Notes: generated by a model from the sequence alone, not told the origin. A stretch of DNA of 64,000 nt from Lachnospiraceae bacterium UBA1683 (GCA_002320245.1 DCKD01000013.1:32593-96592); one strand, 5' to 3'; shown: positions 8,598-17,953, counted from the first letter of the stretch. Program-made: numbers and translations.

Positions 8598-10715
8598 CTA
8601 AAGTACAATATCATCCAGTTTTTCCCAGTTTCCAGGCGCATAAGACTCTACTGTATTTCCTGATACAAGATAGAAAGTGTCCCCTGCATAAAGCCCTCTT
8701 GCCTCTGAGTACCCGTTCAATTCCCGGTCAAAGATACATTGGAAACCGGCATCCCCATAAGTGAAAATATAGTAATGCTGTCCCTGCCCATACCCGGAGA
8801 ATCCAATCAACTGTTTTTTTATATCGATAAAAGCCGCCTTGTAGTTATGTGAAATATCTGTAGAATAACAATCCTCCAGCAAGTACTTCTGTATCTCTTC
8901 CGCCCCCTCCGGATTTGATACGTCAAACATGGAAAGTTTAACACCGTTTGTAGCCGTCCCGGTTTCATCCACATCCATTCCGATTCCCAGCAGCAATCCG
9001 TCACCGAACGGATGGAGATATTCCGAGAATCCTGTAATTTTCAATGTCCCTGTCACCTCCGGCTTTTCCGGATTCGATAAATCCACGGAAAACAGTGGGT
9101 CTACCTGTTGGTAAGTCACAAAATATCCAACCTCCCCCATAAACCGTGCCGAATAAATCTGCTCATCCTTCGCAAGACCTTCTATCTGTCCAATCATTTT
9201 CAGATTTTTATCCAATACATACAACGCATTGCTGCCTTCCTGAATACCGTTCGCATCTCCAAACCGGATAATAGGCGTCACTCCGCTGTTTCCGGCCGTG
9301 CTGACCGTCGTGACTATGCGAAGATTTCCTTCATACTCATCAATACTAAACGAATCATTCAATGTTCCGTCTACTTTCGTCTGCCCGACAGCCTCCAGAC
9401 TGCCATCCTCATATGTAATTTTTCGAATACAGGTCTGCGTGACGTCTGATTCTTTCGAATCAAAAACCGCCTCACATACATAGATACTGTCTTTACTCAC
9501 ATACACCATTCCCGAACACCCGAAAATGGCCTTGCTCTCTGCCTTTTTATCCGGATTTTTCAATGAGAACGAAGAAATCACTGTATATTGGCTTCCCCGT
9601 TTATACTGCGGCATATAAATACTGTCACTTGCCAATGCCTTTCCCTGCACCTGCGGAATATAGGCATCTGTATCATTCTTTCCCGCTGACATATCCGCAT
9701 AAAAATTGCTAAGCAGATAGACATATTCCCCACGCACGCGCATGGTATAAAAATCACCACTCTGAGTCACCTTTCCGAGGGATTCCGGTTTCTTCGGATT
9801 GCTGACGTCGTACGTTTCTGCCACGGTATACTGCTTGTACATTCCGCCGTATCCATCCCCGCCATCGTTGTACTCTGTCTTTGTATAGACAATCAGAAGT
9901 TTTCCGTCCTGCACATAGATTTCTGAGATATACTGGTCATCATCCAGACGAACCGTCCCCAACTGCTCCATCTTTTCCTGTTCAATGCTGACAATCTGTA
10001 CCTTCTGATTGTTCAAAATATAGAGATATTTCCCATCTGTTTTGACGACATCGCCCTCTGAAACACCGTCCTCCCGCACATTCGTATCCGAATACCCCGC
10101 TGCCGATGCGGATTCTGAACCCAGAACCGCTTTTTCGGCGGATGATGCCCCTGCCGCTGCCGCATTGTCAGAAGATGCGAGCCCCCGGTTTCCGGAATAC
10201 TGTATGCTCTCTGTGACATTTCCTGCACTTCCGCCGATGTTGTTGCCCTCGTTTTCTTCCCTCAGATATTGATAAATCTCATCATAATCTTTCGCCGATG
10301 CAATTTTCGTCTCTGCATATTTTTCCGAAGAGTCTGCCGCTGCACTCCCGTTTTCGGAATTTTCTGTTTTCTGTTTTTCTGAATTCCCCGCCATATCCGC
10401 TGTCTGCACTGTCTTTTCTTCAGAATGTCCACTCCGGCTCCAGACCGCAACTCCCACAGCAAGCGCACAACAGACCGCCACTGCGACTGTATATCCATAT
10501 TTCCGGCGAACTTGCTTTTTTCCGGTTTTTTCGGATTCCTGTTTCTTTTCCTGCAGCAGCTTTTCGATGCTCTCCGGACACAGAGATTCCGGCACCTCTA
10601 TCTTCTCTGTCTGCTGCCGAATCCGTTTTTCTACCAATTCTTCATTTATTTCATTTTTATCTTTGTTTTGATTTCCCGCATGCATACTTTCCAACTCTTT
10701 ATTATCCCAACTCAT
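8598..10715 (-). CDS. Membrane-anchored beta-propeller protein with anti-sigma-like N-terminus
   Basis: The 705-residue protein begins with a charged cytoplasmic segment of about 75 residues that includes EVPESLCPESIEKLL, a pattern seen in clostridial anti-sigma-type proteins. One membrane helix (about 75-92) and a serine/alanine-rich extracellular linker follow. From about residue 205 to the end the sequence resembles secreted beta-propeller domain proteins, with repeated blades of the type VKTDGKYLYILNN, ISEIYVQDGKLLIVYT and DVSNPEKPEVTG. The ECF sigma gene lies 16 bases upstream and is surely cotranscribed, so the pair is likely a sigma factor with its membrane sensor. AAGGGG gives the ribosome site. 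The propeller ligand is unknown. Confidence 0.78.
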   Translation of the reverse strand: MSWDNKELESMHAGNQNKDKNEINEELVEKRIRQQTEKIEVPESLCPESIEKLLQEKKQESEKTGKKQVRRKYGYTVAVAVCCALAVGVAVWSRSGHSEEKTVQTADMAGNSEKQKTENSENGSAAADSSEKYAETKIASAKDYDEIYQYLREENEGNNIGGSAGNVTESIQYSGNRGLASSDNAAAAGASSAEKAVLGSESASAAGYSDTNVREDGVSEGDVVKTDGKYLYILNNQKVQIVSIEQEKMEQLGTVRLDDDQYISEIYVQDGKLLIVYTKTEYNDGGDGYGGMYKQYTVAETYDVSNPKKPESLGKVTQSGDFYTMRVRGEYVYLLSNFYADMSAGKNDTDAYIPQVQGKALASDSIYMPQYKRGSQYTVISSFSLKNPDKKAESKAIFGCSGMVYVSKDSIYVCEAVFDSKESDVTQTCIRKITYEDGSLEAVGQTKVDGTLNDSFSIDEYEGNLRIVTTVSTAGNSGVTPIIRFGDANGIQEGSNALYVLDKNLKMIGQIEGLAKDEQIYSARFMGEVGYFVTYQQVDPLFSVDLSNPEKPEVTGTLKITGFSEYLHPFGDGLLLGIGMDVDETGTATNGVKLSMFDVSNPEGAEEIQKYLLEDCYSTDISHNYKAAFIDIKKQLIGFSGYGQGQHYYIFTYGDAGFQCIFDRELNGYSEARGLYAGDTFYLVSGNTVESYAPGNWEKLDDIVL

Positions 10716-10731
10716 CTGTTTCCCCTTTCTG

Positions 10732-11241
10732 CTACAACATCCCCCGCATTTTCTCCAAAGCTCTGGACTTCCGCGAACGTACTGTAGCCGGTTTCAATTC
10801 CAGTATTTCCCCAATCTCATCACTGGAATATCCTTCAAAAACAGAACACGACACAATCATCCGGTCCACTTCCTCCAGCCGCATGAATGCTTCCCTCACG
10901 TCATAGTTCTCTTCCTGGCTCACCTCTTGTACTGCCATTTCTTCATTCAATTGTTCTGTTCTGCACACCTGTTGTAAGTGCTTCTTACAGCAATTCACCA
11001 GAATCTTAAATATCCAGCCCCGAAACGATGTCTCTTTCTTCAGCTTCCCGATATTCTCATATGCCGCGATAACAGTCTCGCTCACAGCATCTTCCGCATC
11101 CTGTGGGTGTTTCATCGTGTATAAGGCAAATCGGTATAACTCTTTATATATCCTTGCATATAGCTCCGAAAATGCCTTTACATCTCCACGTTTTGCTTTC
11201 CGAATCAACTGTTCCTCTGAATGGCTCCCATAATCGTACAT
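10732..11241 (-). CDS. ECF-type RNA polymerase sigma factor
   Basis: The 169-residue protein has only sigma regions 2 and 4. Region 2 runs over ELYARIYKELYRFALYTM and HPQDAEDAVSETVIAAY; region 4 over MIVSCSVFEGYSSDEIG and LKPATVRSRKSRALEKMR. It should direct RNA polymerase to a small regulon. The beta-propeller gene 16 bases downstream, with its anti-sigma-like N-terminus, is the likely partner. AGAGGGGG lies seven bases before the ATG at 11241. A longer frame to 11334 lacks a ribosome site. Confidence 0.88.
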   Translation of the reverse strand: MYDYGSHSEEQLIRKAKRGDVKAFSELYARIYKELYRFALYTMKHPQDAEDAVSETVIAAYENIGKLKKETSFRGWIFKILVNCCKKHLQQVCRTEQLNEEMAVQEVSQEENYDVREAFMRLEEVDRMIVSCSVFEGYSSDEIGEILELKPATVRSRKSRALEKMRGML

Positions 11242-11425
11242 GAATTGCCCCCTCTCTTTTGCCTGAATATCGGATGGGAATAGAATCTTCCATCTGATAT
11301 ATATAAGAGTAAAAAAATAAGCATTTTGTTGCATCTGATTTTACTTTATTATAAATTTTCTTTTCTGTACAGCACAAATCCAAAAACATTTCTGATGGAT
11401 AGTATTACAACGCCGCATAGAAATA

Positions 11426-11600
11426 CAACGAGTCAAAGACTCCGCTGCAAGCAACGGGCCATCAAATTTGCCATGTCCCAAGGGGCGTGGTATTTGGCCT
11501 GTGCTCCGCTTCGGTCGGTGCTAATCGGGTGCCACAGGCACTCAGCACCCCTCGCGGCAGTCGCCAAATATCCTTGCAAGCTTGGCTGCCTGGCTCGTTG
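11426..11600. other. GC-rich, strongly structured non-coding element
   Basis: Outer arms CAACGAG (11426-11432) and CTCGTTG (11594-11600) enclose nested arms TATTTGGC (11491-11498) with GCCAAATA (11563-11570), and GCCTGTG (11497-11503) with CACAGGC (11533-11539). GC content is clearly above the flanks. No frame with a ribosome site covers it. It lies between the ECF sigma gene and the aconitase terminator. It may be a structured RNA or a degenerate repeat unit. Confidence 0.45.
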
Positions 11601-11612
11601 CCCACGGAAATA

Positions 11613-11660
11613 AAAAAGGACGGAATGTGCAATAAAAACTGTACATTACCGTCCTTTTTC
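11613..11660 (-). terminator. Terminator of the aconitase-type gene
   Basis: AAAAAGGACGGAATGT pairs with ACATTACCGTCCTTTTT across a short loop with one bulged base. It lies about 30 bases past the hydratase stop and gives a T-run on the minus strand. Confidence 0.75.
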
Positions 11661-11693
11661 GGTTCTTATATGCTCTTTGATACCGTATTTACA

Positions 11694-13961
11694 TTATCCC
11701 CGGTAATAATTAATCAGACACCCCTTCAGAATAATCTCACGCTCTGCGTCTGTCATATCACCAAGTTGCAGCCCGATTTCTTTCAGAGTATCGCCAACAA
11801 CGTAAGCCTTTACAGAAGTCTGCTTTTCTTCAATTACCTTTCTCACGTCAGGTACAAAAATGTAATCTCCATTTACAAACGGAAGCGCCTCGTGGTCCGC
11901 ATCTGTCAGGAACGGCAGCATTCCCCAGTTAATCAGGTTAGATCGGTAGCGTTTTGTTGCATATTCATTTGCAATATTCGCCCATCCGCCTAATACTTTC
12001 TGACAGGATGCAGCCTGCTCACGTGCAGAACCGTCCCCAGGCTTGACTGCAAAGATGGTACTTCCAACGCCGATATTTCCATTGCCAACCTCCGGATATG
12101 CTTTCTGGATTACAGCCATTACCGGTTTCAGTTCCTCCAGTGCATCCAACGGACACTCGTCGGCTTCAATGGCTTTTTGCGCAGCCTGTACCTCCTTTGC
12201 ACGCCCTACATATGCAGGATCTTTTCTGGAAAGTGCAAACTCTGCCAGCCCAAGCGGATTGGAGCGGTAAGAAGATGTCTCACCGGACGGAATCAACTCG
12301 TCTGTCGTTGTAACCGGATCATGAATCTCAGAAACAACTTTCAGAATCAGATTCTCCGGCAAAGCGGACATTGCCGGCCAGTCTTTAATATTTGGTCCAA
12401 ATTTAATCTCAACAGAAGGATCTGCAACGCCCTTGCTGTCAAATACACGGTTTGCATAAATACTTGCATCGAAATGATATTTCTGTCCCTTATACTCCAC
12501 GTCCATTGCAGTTGCAGGTGTCAGGAATCCTTTATTTGCAGCAGTTGCAGCGATGGAACGCGCATCCATCAGGGCAACAGAGGAAATCTGTCCGTTCTGT
12601 AACTTGGAGCCTTCACGGTTCGGGAAGTTTCTTGTAGAGTGACGGATTGACAATGCATTGTTTGCCGGGGTGTCTCCTGCTCCGAAACACGGACCGCAGA
12701 ATGCAGTTTTCACAATAGTCCCTGCCTCCATCAAGTCCGCAACCGCACCATTTTTCACAAGCTCCATATAAATCGGTGTACTTGCCGGATATACACTGAA
12801 TGTAAATTCATCTGCACCGATATTCTTTCCCTTGATAATATCCGCAGCGGCACAGATATTTTCAAAGCCACCGCCTGCACATCCTGCGATGATTCCCTGC
12901 TCAACATATAATTTTCCATCAATCACCTTATCCTGCAGACTGTAATCAACTGCGCCGTCAAGGCTTATAAGTGCTTTCTGCTCCACATCGTGAAGGATAT
13001 CCTTCAGATTTGCATTCAGCTCGTCAATTGTGTAAACATTGCTTGGATGGAACGGCATCGCAATCATTGGCTTAATTTCACTTAAATTTACATAAACCAT
13101 GCCATCATAATATGTGCATGCCCCTGGATTCAGCTCTTTGTAATCACCGCTTCTTCCGTGAATATCAAAAAATTCCTGAATCTTCTCATCTGTTCTCCAG
13201 ATTGAGGACAGACAGGTTGTCTCTGTCGTCATGACGTCAATTCCAATACGGAAATCTGCACTTAACTTGCTTACCCCCGGTCCAACGAACTCCATCACTT
13301 TATTGTTTACATAGCCATTTCCGAATGTCGCGCCGATAATTGCAAGTGCCACATCCTGAGGACCAACGCCTTTCATCGGCTCCCCGTCAAGGTAAATTCC
13401 GATAACGCCCGGCATCTTAATATCATATGTTTTATTCAGAAGTTGTTTTACAAGCTCCGGACCACCTTCACCCATCGCCATTGTTCCAAGCGCACCATAG
13501 CGGGTGTGGCTGTCGGAACCCAAAATCATCTTGCCGCCGCCTGCCAGCATCTCCCTTGCAAACTGATGAATAACTGCCTGATGAGGCGGTACGTAGACAC
13601 CGCCGTATTTCTTTGCACAGGTCAGACCAAACATATGGTCATCCTCATTGATTGTACCGCCAACCGCACACAAAGAGTTGTGACAGTTTGTCAGCACATA
13701 AGGAATCGGGAACCTTTCCAATCCTGACGCTCTCGCAGTCTGGATAATCCCGACAAATGTAATATCATGGGATGTCAGCTTATCAAACTTAATCTGCAGA
13801 TTCTCCATATTACCGGATGTATTATGTTCACTCAGGATTCTGTAAGCCATCGTATTCTCTGCTGCTTCTTCCCTTGACAGAGGGACCTGCACACTTCCAT
13901 TGTCTTCCACAATCTCAGTACCATTTAACAGATACACACCATTGTCATATAATTTAATCAT
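11694..13961 (-). CDS. Aconitase-family hydratase
   Basis: The 755-residue protein should interconvert citrate and isocitrate through a [4Fe-4S] cluster. Cluster ligands are visible: one cysteine in TTETTCLSSIW and two in AFCGPCFGAGDTPANN. Substrate-site motifs include GSDSHTRYGALGTMAMGEGG and SLDGAVDYSLQDKVI. The C-terminal swivel domain has NWGMLPFL. It belongs to the clostridial form often named only hydratase, so the substrate is inferred. Citrate synthase 6 kb away supports aconitase. The promoter TTTACA-N17-TAAAAT at 14012-14040, AGGAGG before the start and a terminator at 11613-11660 make it a single-gene unit. Confidence 0.88.
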   Translation of the reverse strand: MIKLYDNGVYLLNGTEIVEDNGSVQVPLSREEAAENTMAYRILSEHNTSGNMENLQIKFDKLTSHDITFVGIIQTARASGLERFPIPYVLTNCHNSLCAVGGTINEDDHMFGLTCAKKYGGVYVPPHQAVIHQFAREMLAGGGKMILGSDSHTRYGALGTMAMGEGGPELVKQLLNKTYDIKMPGVIGIYLDGEPMKGVGPQDVALAIIGATFGNGYVNNKVMEFVGPGVSKLSADFRIGIDVMTTETTCLSSIWRTDEKIQEFFDIHGRSGDYKELNPGACTYYDGMVYVNLSEIKPMIAMPFHPSNVYTIDELNANLKDILHDVEQKALISLDGAVDYSLQDKVIDGKLYVEQGIIAGCAGGGFENICAAADIIKGKNIGADEFTFSVYPASTPIYMELVKNGAVADLMEAGTIVKTAFCGPCFGAGDTPANNALSIRHSTRNFPNREGSKLQNGQISSVALMDARSIAATAANKGFLTPATAMDVEYKGQKYHFDASIYANRVFDSKGVADPSVEIKFGPNIKDWPAMSALPENLILKVVSEIHDPVTTTDELIPSGETSSYRSNPLGLAEFALSRKDPAYVGRAKEVQAAQKAIEADECPLDALEELKPVMAVIQKAYPEVGNGNIGVGSTIFAVKPGDGSAREQAASCQKVLGGWANIANEYATKRYRSNLINWGMLPFLTDADHEALPFVNGDYIFVPDVRKVIEEKQTSVKAYVVGDTLKEIGLQLGDMTDAEREIILKGCLINYYRG

Positions 13962-14011
13962 GTATAACCTCCTGATCTTTCTGAATTATTTTCTGAATCA
14001 CTATGCGTTAT

Positions 14012-14040
14012 ATTTTAGCATGGTGAAGTACGCTTGTAAA
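14012..14040 (-). promoter_or_regulatory. Sigma-A promoter of the aconitase-type gene
   Basis: On the minus strand TTTACA (14040-14035), 17 bases, then TAAAAT (14017-14012), about 50 bases before the start codon. A family-A palindromic repeat begins 26 bases further upstream. Confidence 0.7.
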
Positions 14041-14065
14041 GAACCTCAATTTGGTAAATTTTCAT

Positions 14066-14150
14066 CAATTGGGGACGTAGTAATCGTGAGATTTACTACG
14101 TCCCCAATTGAACTTCAGGGTGTCCCTTTTTTGCATTTGGGGTGTCCCCG
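14066..14150. repeat. Family A REP-like element, copy 1
   Basis: The arms CAATTGGGGACGTAGTAA and the matching right arm ending CCCCAATTG (14110) form a near-perfect 18-bp stem with a 9-base loop. Two tails of the type GGTGTCCC follow (14118-14150). Related copies lie at 43886, 45198, 46306 and 54883. Confidence 0.85.
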
Positions 14151-14276
14151 GTTAAATCTGCACTTTTTCTCGGCGCCCCAATGCTTTGCACTCCTCATGC
14201 CACGGCTGCAACAACATTGCTCCGCAGCGTACACACTGTGGCAGGAAACCAAACCAGAACAGCCATACGCGAAAAA

Positions 14277-14312
14277 AGGACAACGTTTTACAACGCCATC
14301 CTTTTATCTTAC
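14277..14312 (-). terminator. Terminator-like hairpin after the FHA gene
   Basis: On the minus strand AAGGATGGCGTT pairs with AACGTTGTCCTT over 12 positions (three G-U) followed by TTTT, about 40 bases past the FHA gene stop. Confidence 0.55.
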
Positions 14313-14353
14313 CGTGAAGAAGTCATCATGATTTTTTATAACACTGTCTGTCC

Positions 14354-14938
14354 TTAATCATGTTCACGCAATATTTTCTTTATTTCAATTTTCGTCTCGC
14401 CAATTCCTATTACATCGTCGCGCTGAATCACTACCGGACGATGAATCTGCTTTCCATTTAAATATGTTCCGTTGCGGGAGTCCATATCCTTCAGGTAAAG
14501 TTTATCTTCATTACGGATAATCGCGCAATGCAGTTTGGAAATCCTCGGGTCATCCTGAATGGAAATATATTTTTCAAACTCAGGCGTCCGCCTTCCTCTT
14601 CCAATTCCAATATTATCATAAAAGATAAATGTATACTTCTCCCATGTCTCCAGATTCTCCAGAATCAGTTTCCACTGTTTTTTCACCGGTGCTTTCCGCT
14701 GTGGTGTCTCCCGTGCCCTCACTGGCTCCTGTCTTTGTTCCTGTCGCGCCGGTCGTCTGCGCCGAGGCTGTTCGTACTCTTCTTCCTCATCATCCTCATC
14801 ATAATCATCTTCTTCGTCCTCATCATATTCATCTTCGTAGTCATCCACTTTTCTTCCCTTGACCAATACGACAACGATAATAATTATCAGAATTAAAGCA
14901 ACCGCTATCAGCGCTCCCATTATCATTAAGTACTGCAT
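14354..14938 (-). CDS. Membrane-anchored FHA-domain protein
   Basis: FHA domains bind phosphothreonine peptides. This 194-residue protein has one N-terminal membrane helix (about 5-27), a very acidic run (about 32-58, almost only D and E with Y), then an arginine/proline/glutamine-rich basic linker. The C-terminal FHA domain (about 95-190) shows the core IGIGRG, RISKLHCAI and DSRNGTYLNGKQI. The charge-segregated linker is unusual and may keep the domain away from the membrane. No kinase gene is adjacent. It stands alone between the aconitase gene and pgi, with AAAGGAG before the ATG. Confidence 0.88.
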   Translation of the reverse strand: MQYLMIMGALIAVALILIIIIVVVLVKGRKVDDYEDEYDEDEEDDYDEDDEEEEYEQPRRRRPARQEQRQEPVRARETPQRKAPVKKQWKLILENLETWEKYTFIFYDNIGIGRGRRTPEFEKYISIQDDPRISKLHCAIIRNEDKLYLKDMDSRNGTYLNGKQIHRPVVIQRDDVIGIGETKIEIKKILREHD

Positions 14939-15018
14939 ATTTTTTCACTCCTTTGGTATTTAATATTACTATATTTTGTCAATTCTTTCAAGACAAAAAG
15001 AGAACTGAAAAGTGAACA

Positions 15019-15068
15019 GCAACAAGCGTCAAAAAGTAAACCAAAAAAGAACGGCAACAAGCGTCAAG
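15019..15068. repeat. Short direct repeat with 37-base period
   Basis: Two copies of the pattern GAACRGCAACAAGCGTCAA lie next to each other between the FHA gene start and the pgi terminator. They code for nothing and have no known role. Confidence 0.5.
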
Positions 15069-15081
15069 ATAGAACCGAAAA

Positions 15082-15122
15082 GAGAACCGAACTCCTGCTT
15101 TTTACAGGAATATACGGTTCTC
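15082..15122 (-). terminator. Terminator of pgi
   Basis: GAGAACCG (15082-15089) pairs with CGGTTCTC (15115-15122), and inside it TCCTG pairs with CAGGA. It lies about 30 bases past the pgi stop. The T-run on the minus strand is weak. Confidence 0.55.
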
Positions 15123-15153
15123 CTTCATATATCGTTATTTAAATAAATATCTT

Positions 15154-16503
15154 CTATAATCTCTTCAGCAACGCTTCTCTTTCTTCCTCATATCCAGGTT
15201 TTCCAAGCAGGGCAAACATATTCCTCTTGTAACTCTCAACACCTGGCTGGTTAAACGGATTTACGCCGAGCAAATATCCGCTCACGCCACATGCAAACTC
15301 AAAGAAATAGAACAACTGCCCAAGATAAAATGCATTCTGCTCCGGAATCCTCACCATCAGGTTCGGCACATTGCCATCTGTATGTGCCAGAATTGTTCCG
15401 TTCATCGCACTCTTATTTACAAAATCAACTGTCTTTCCTGCCAGATAATTCAATCCATCCAAGTCAACCGGTTCTTCATTTATTGTCAGTTCTGCTCTGG
15501 ATTTCTCCACATTCAATACAGTCTCATACATAATTCTGCTGCCGTCCTGAATGAACTGTCCCATAGAATGAAGGTCTGTTGTCAAATCAACAGATGCCGG
15601 GAAAACACCCTTCTGGTCTTTTCCTTCACTCTCGCCGAAAAGCTGTTTCCACCATTCAGATACATAATGCAGGCTTGGCTCATAGTTTGCCAGGACTTCG
15701 ACTGATTTTCCTTTGCGGTGAAGAATATTGCGGACTGCCGCATACTGCAGCGCATCATTCTCCGCGAAATCATTTTCCAAAGCAAGCTTTCTTCCGGATG
15801 CTGCGCCTTCCATCAACTCATCGATATTAACGCCGCTGACCGCGATTGGCAGAAGACCAACTGCTGTCAGAACAGAGAAACGTCCGCCCACGTCATCCGG
15901 TACAACAAATGTCTCATATCCTTCTTCTGTTGCCAGATTCTTCAATGCACCTTTTTCCTTGTCTGTGGTTGCATAAATTCTTCCGGCAGCCTCTTCTTTT
16001 CCATATTTTTTCTCAAGAATCTCTTTAAATACACGGAAGGCAATGGCAGGTTCTGTTGTTGTTCCAGATTTTGAAATCATATTAATAGAAAAGTCTCTGT
16101 CTCCGACCGTCTCAATTAAATCACAGAGATATGTACTGCTGATGCTGTTGCCAACATAATAAATCTCCGGAGCTTTTCTGATTTCTTTGGATACGCTGTT
16201 TGCAAATGAATGTCCAAGAAATTCAATCGCAGCTCTTGCTCCAAGGTAAGAACCTCCGATACCGATTACAAGAAGTACATCGGAATCCTGACGAATCTTC
16301 TCTGCCGCTTTCTGAATGCGTGCAAACTCGTCTTTATCATAATCTACCGGGAGATCAATCCATCCCAGAAAATCATTTCCAGCTCCTGTCTTTGCAAGCA
16401 GCTTGTCCCTTGCCTGCGCTACCAGCTCGCCCATGTACTGCATCTCATGTTCCTGAATAAAACCTGTCGCTTTTGAATAATCAAATGTTACTTTATTAGC
16501 CAT
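15154..16503 (-). CDS. pgi: Glucose-6-phosphate isomerase
   Basis: It interconverts glucose 6-phosphate and fructose 6-phosphate in glycolysis. The 449 residues show the Gram-positive type: VIGIGGSYLGARAAIEFL near residue 80-98, the phosphate-binding SKSGTTTEPA, the GGRFSVLTAVGLLPI signature, and the catalytic histidine region LHSMGQF. Length is typical. The start is ATG at 16503 with AGGAAGG upstream; a TTG two codons earlier lies too close to that site. The promoter at 16552-16580 fits. Monocistronic with its own terminator. Confidence 0.97.
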   Translation of the reverse strand: MANKVTFDYSKATGFIQEHEMQYMGELVAQARDKLLAKTGAGNDFLGWIDLPVDYDKDEFARIQKAAEKIRQDSDVLLVIGIGGSYLGARAAIEFLGHSFANSVSKEIRKAPEIYYVGNSISSTYLCDLIETVGDRDFSINMISKSGTTTEPAIAFRVFKEILEKKYGKEEAAGRIYATTDKEKGALKNLATEEGYETFVVPDDVGGRFSVLTAVGLLPIAVSGVNIDELMEGAASGRKLALENDFAENDALQYAAVRNILHRKGKSVEVLANYEPSLHYVSEWWKQLFGESEGKDQKGVFPASVDLTTDLHSMGQFIQDGSRIMYETVLNVEKSRAELTINEEPVDLDGLNYLAGKTVDFVNKSAMNGTILAHTDGNVPNLMVRIPEQNAFYLGQLFYFFEFACGVSGYLLGVNPFNQPGVESYKRNMFALLGKPGYEEEREALLKRL

Positions 16504-16551
16504 TGTCAATCCTTCCTCTCTAACTATTGCTCATTTGTAACCTCTTGCTTT

Positions 16552-16580
16552 ATCATATCAAATCTGTTCGTTTGAATCAA
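16552..16580 (-). promoter_or_regulatory. Sigma-A promoter of pgi
   Basis: Minus strand TTGATT (16580-16575), 17 bases, then TATGAT (16557-16552) preceded by TGA, which may act as an extended -10 element. Confidence 0.7.
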
Positions 16581-16593
16581 GACCAACTCCGGT

Positions 16594-16694
16594 GGTTCTT
16601 TGAAAAAAACCTTGGTTGCTCTTCGAAAAAAACGGTTGCTCTTCGAAAAAACTCCGACGGTTCTTTGAAAAAACTTCAACGGTTCTTCAAAAAT
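16594..16694. repeat. Five degenerate tandem repeats upstream of pgi
   Basis: The unit is close to GGTTCTTTGAAAAAA or GGTTGCTCTTCGAAAAAA and repeats about every 18-25 bases, five times. It lies directly upstream of the pgi promoter. An open frame across it is a by-product of the repeat and not a gene. Confidence 0.7.
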
Positions 16695-16726
16695 TGTTAT
16701 TGTATAACCGAACTTTCGCATTTGTT

Positions 16727-17614
16727 TTATGCAAGAAACTCTTCCAAAATCTGCCGGATTGCCTCCTCTCTCAAAACGGAATCCTCATCGGAACCTGTTT
16801 TTTCCTTCACCGCCTTACGAATAATCTGCCGCGCCGCCTCTCCCTTTTGCGGTTTTCGCGGCGTCCCCTCAATATTGATAGGTAATTCTCCTGTCCCGCC
16901 GACCGTTTCACCGGCTGCCATCGGGGAGTCTGCCATACTCCCATTGCCCGTTTCCCTGCCGGACGCGTTTCCGTCTGCCACATTCCCATTCCATGCCTCT
17001 CTTCCGGCTGCATTGCCATCTGCCGTACTTGCCCGCGCCGTTGAAGCTCCGTCCGGATGAATCACATCAATCTGCTCCCGCTCACCCTGACGCTGCCGCC
17101 GATACCGGAACGCACAAATATTTTCCAGATAATCCACCATATAATTTTTTACCGCATCAATCTTGTACTGCTCATCAGAAACCTGTCCAACGACAAAGAG
17201 CAAAATCATTTCTGCCGCTCCCATCATGACATACCGATACATTTCTTCGCATACTCCCTGATTCATATACCATGCCAATGCACCAACCGCTGCCAGGATA
17301 CCCGCACCCCAGACAGACTGTCTCTCCAGTTGTTTCCATGTATGTATCCTGAAAATATTTCCCCGATACTCATAAATATATTTCTCCACAAATGCCTCTG
17401 TATTCACTACCCCATCATGCAACATGCATGCGTGTTCATATTTTGAGCGCACCAGTTTTATCAGCTTATGTGTACTTTTGGACATATTCGATGCCGCATT
17501 TATCATCCGTCGAAGAGTAATCTGGTTCATCACTTTCGCCAGAATCCCGATAACACCGACCGCAACCATCAAATCAAATATGATGTTCGTGTCTGTTACC
17601 AACTCATAAAACAT
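16727..17614 (-). CDS. Hypothetical membrane protein with three helices and repetitive linker
   Basis: The 295-residue protein has hydrophobic helices at about 12-32, 102-120 and 126-145. The soluble part between them contains the basic helix SKSTHKLIKLVRSKYEHACM. A low-complexity tail at about 190-240 repeats variations of ADGNASGRETGNGS, encoded by GC-rich DNA. The C-terminus ends with charged helices (EEAIRQILEEFLA). I do not recognise the family. The DNA of the repetitive tail is more GC-rich than its surroundings, so it has probably expanded recently. A good AGGAGG precedes the start. Confidence 0.65.
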   Translation of the reverse strand: MFYELVTDTNIIFDLMVAVGVIGILAKVMNQITLRRMINAASNMSKSTHKLIKLVRSKYEHACMLHDGVVNTEAFVEKYIYEYRGNIFRIHTWKQLERQSVWGAGILAAVGALAWYMNQGVCEEMYRYVMMGAAEMILLFVVGQVSDEQYKIDAVKNYMVDYLENICAFRYRRQRQGEREQIDVIHPDGASTARASTADGNAAGREAWNGNVADGNASGRETGNGSMADSPMAAGETVGGTGELPINIEGTPRKPQKGEAARQIIRKAVKEKTGSDEDSVLREEAIRQILEEFLA

Positions 17615-17796
17615 AACCTATCCCTCCTGCTTATTTAGTTTGTCTTTTACACAATAATCCGGATTGTGTTGAGGCTATTATAGCCCATTTGCCTGCATTT
17701 TGCGCAATAAACCGTTCTACATAATTCTACATATCGCAGAACTTTACCGCTCCGTATCGGCTCCGTATGAACTTCCTGAAATTTACCTGAACCACT

Positions 17797-17940
17797 TCAT
17801 AAACATCTGTCTTTCAGCTCAACCAAAACACTCTTACCTTGCGAAACTGTCCCATAGATTTTGATTTGCGCTCCGTCTTTGGAAATGTCGATTCCCGAAA
17901 TATTTTCCGGAATTATGACATACGAATCTTTTCTGGATTT
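17797..17940 (-). pseudogene. Possible remnant of a coding sequence (C-terminal piece)
   Basis: A 47-codon open stretch without a usable start codon reads like a real beta-rich protein end (YVIIPENISGIDISKDGAQ, then GTVSQGKSVLVELKD). It is preceded in frame by a stop and has no ribosome site. It could be the decayed 3' end of a lost gene. I cannot name a family. Confidence 0.3.
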
Positions 17941-17953
17941 TTACTGTCTGGTT

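Noticed and set aside
11487..11993. Long plus-strand frame across the structured element and the aconitase gene end
   Set aside because: It runs antisense to a well-supported gene and through a terminator. No start signal.
16524..16721. 65-codon frame upstream of pgi
   Set aside because: It is the translation of tandem DNA repeats and has no ribosome site.
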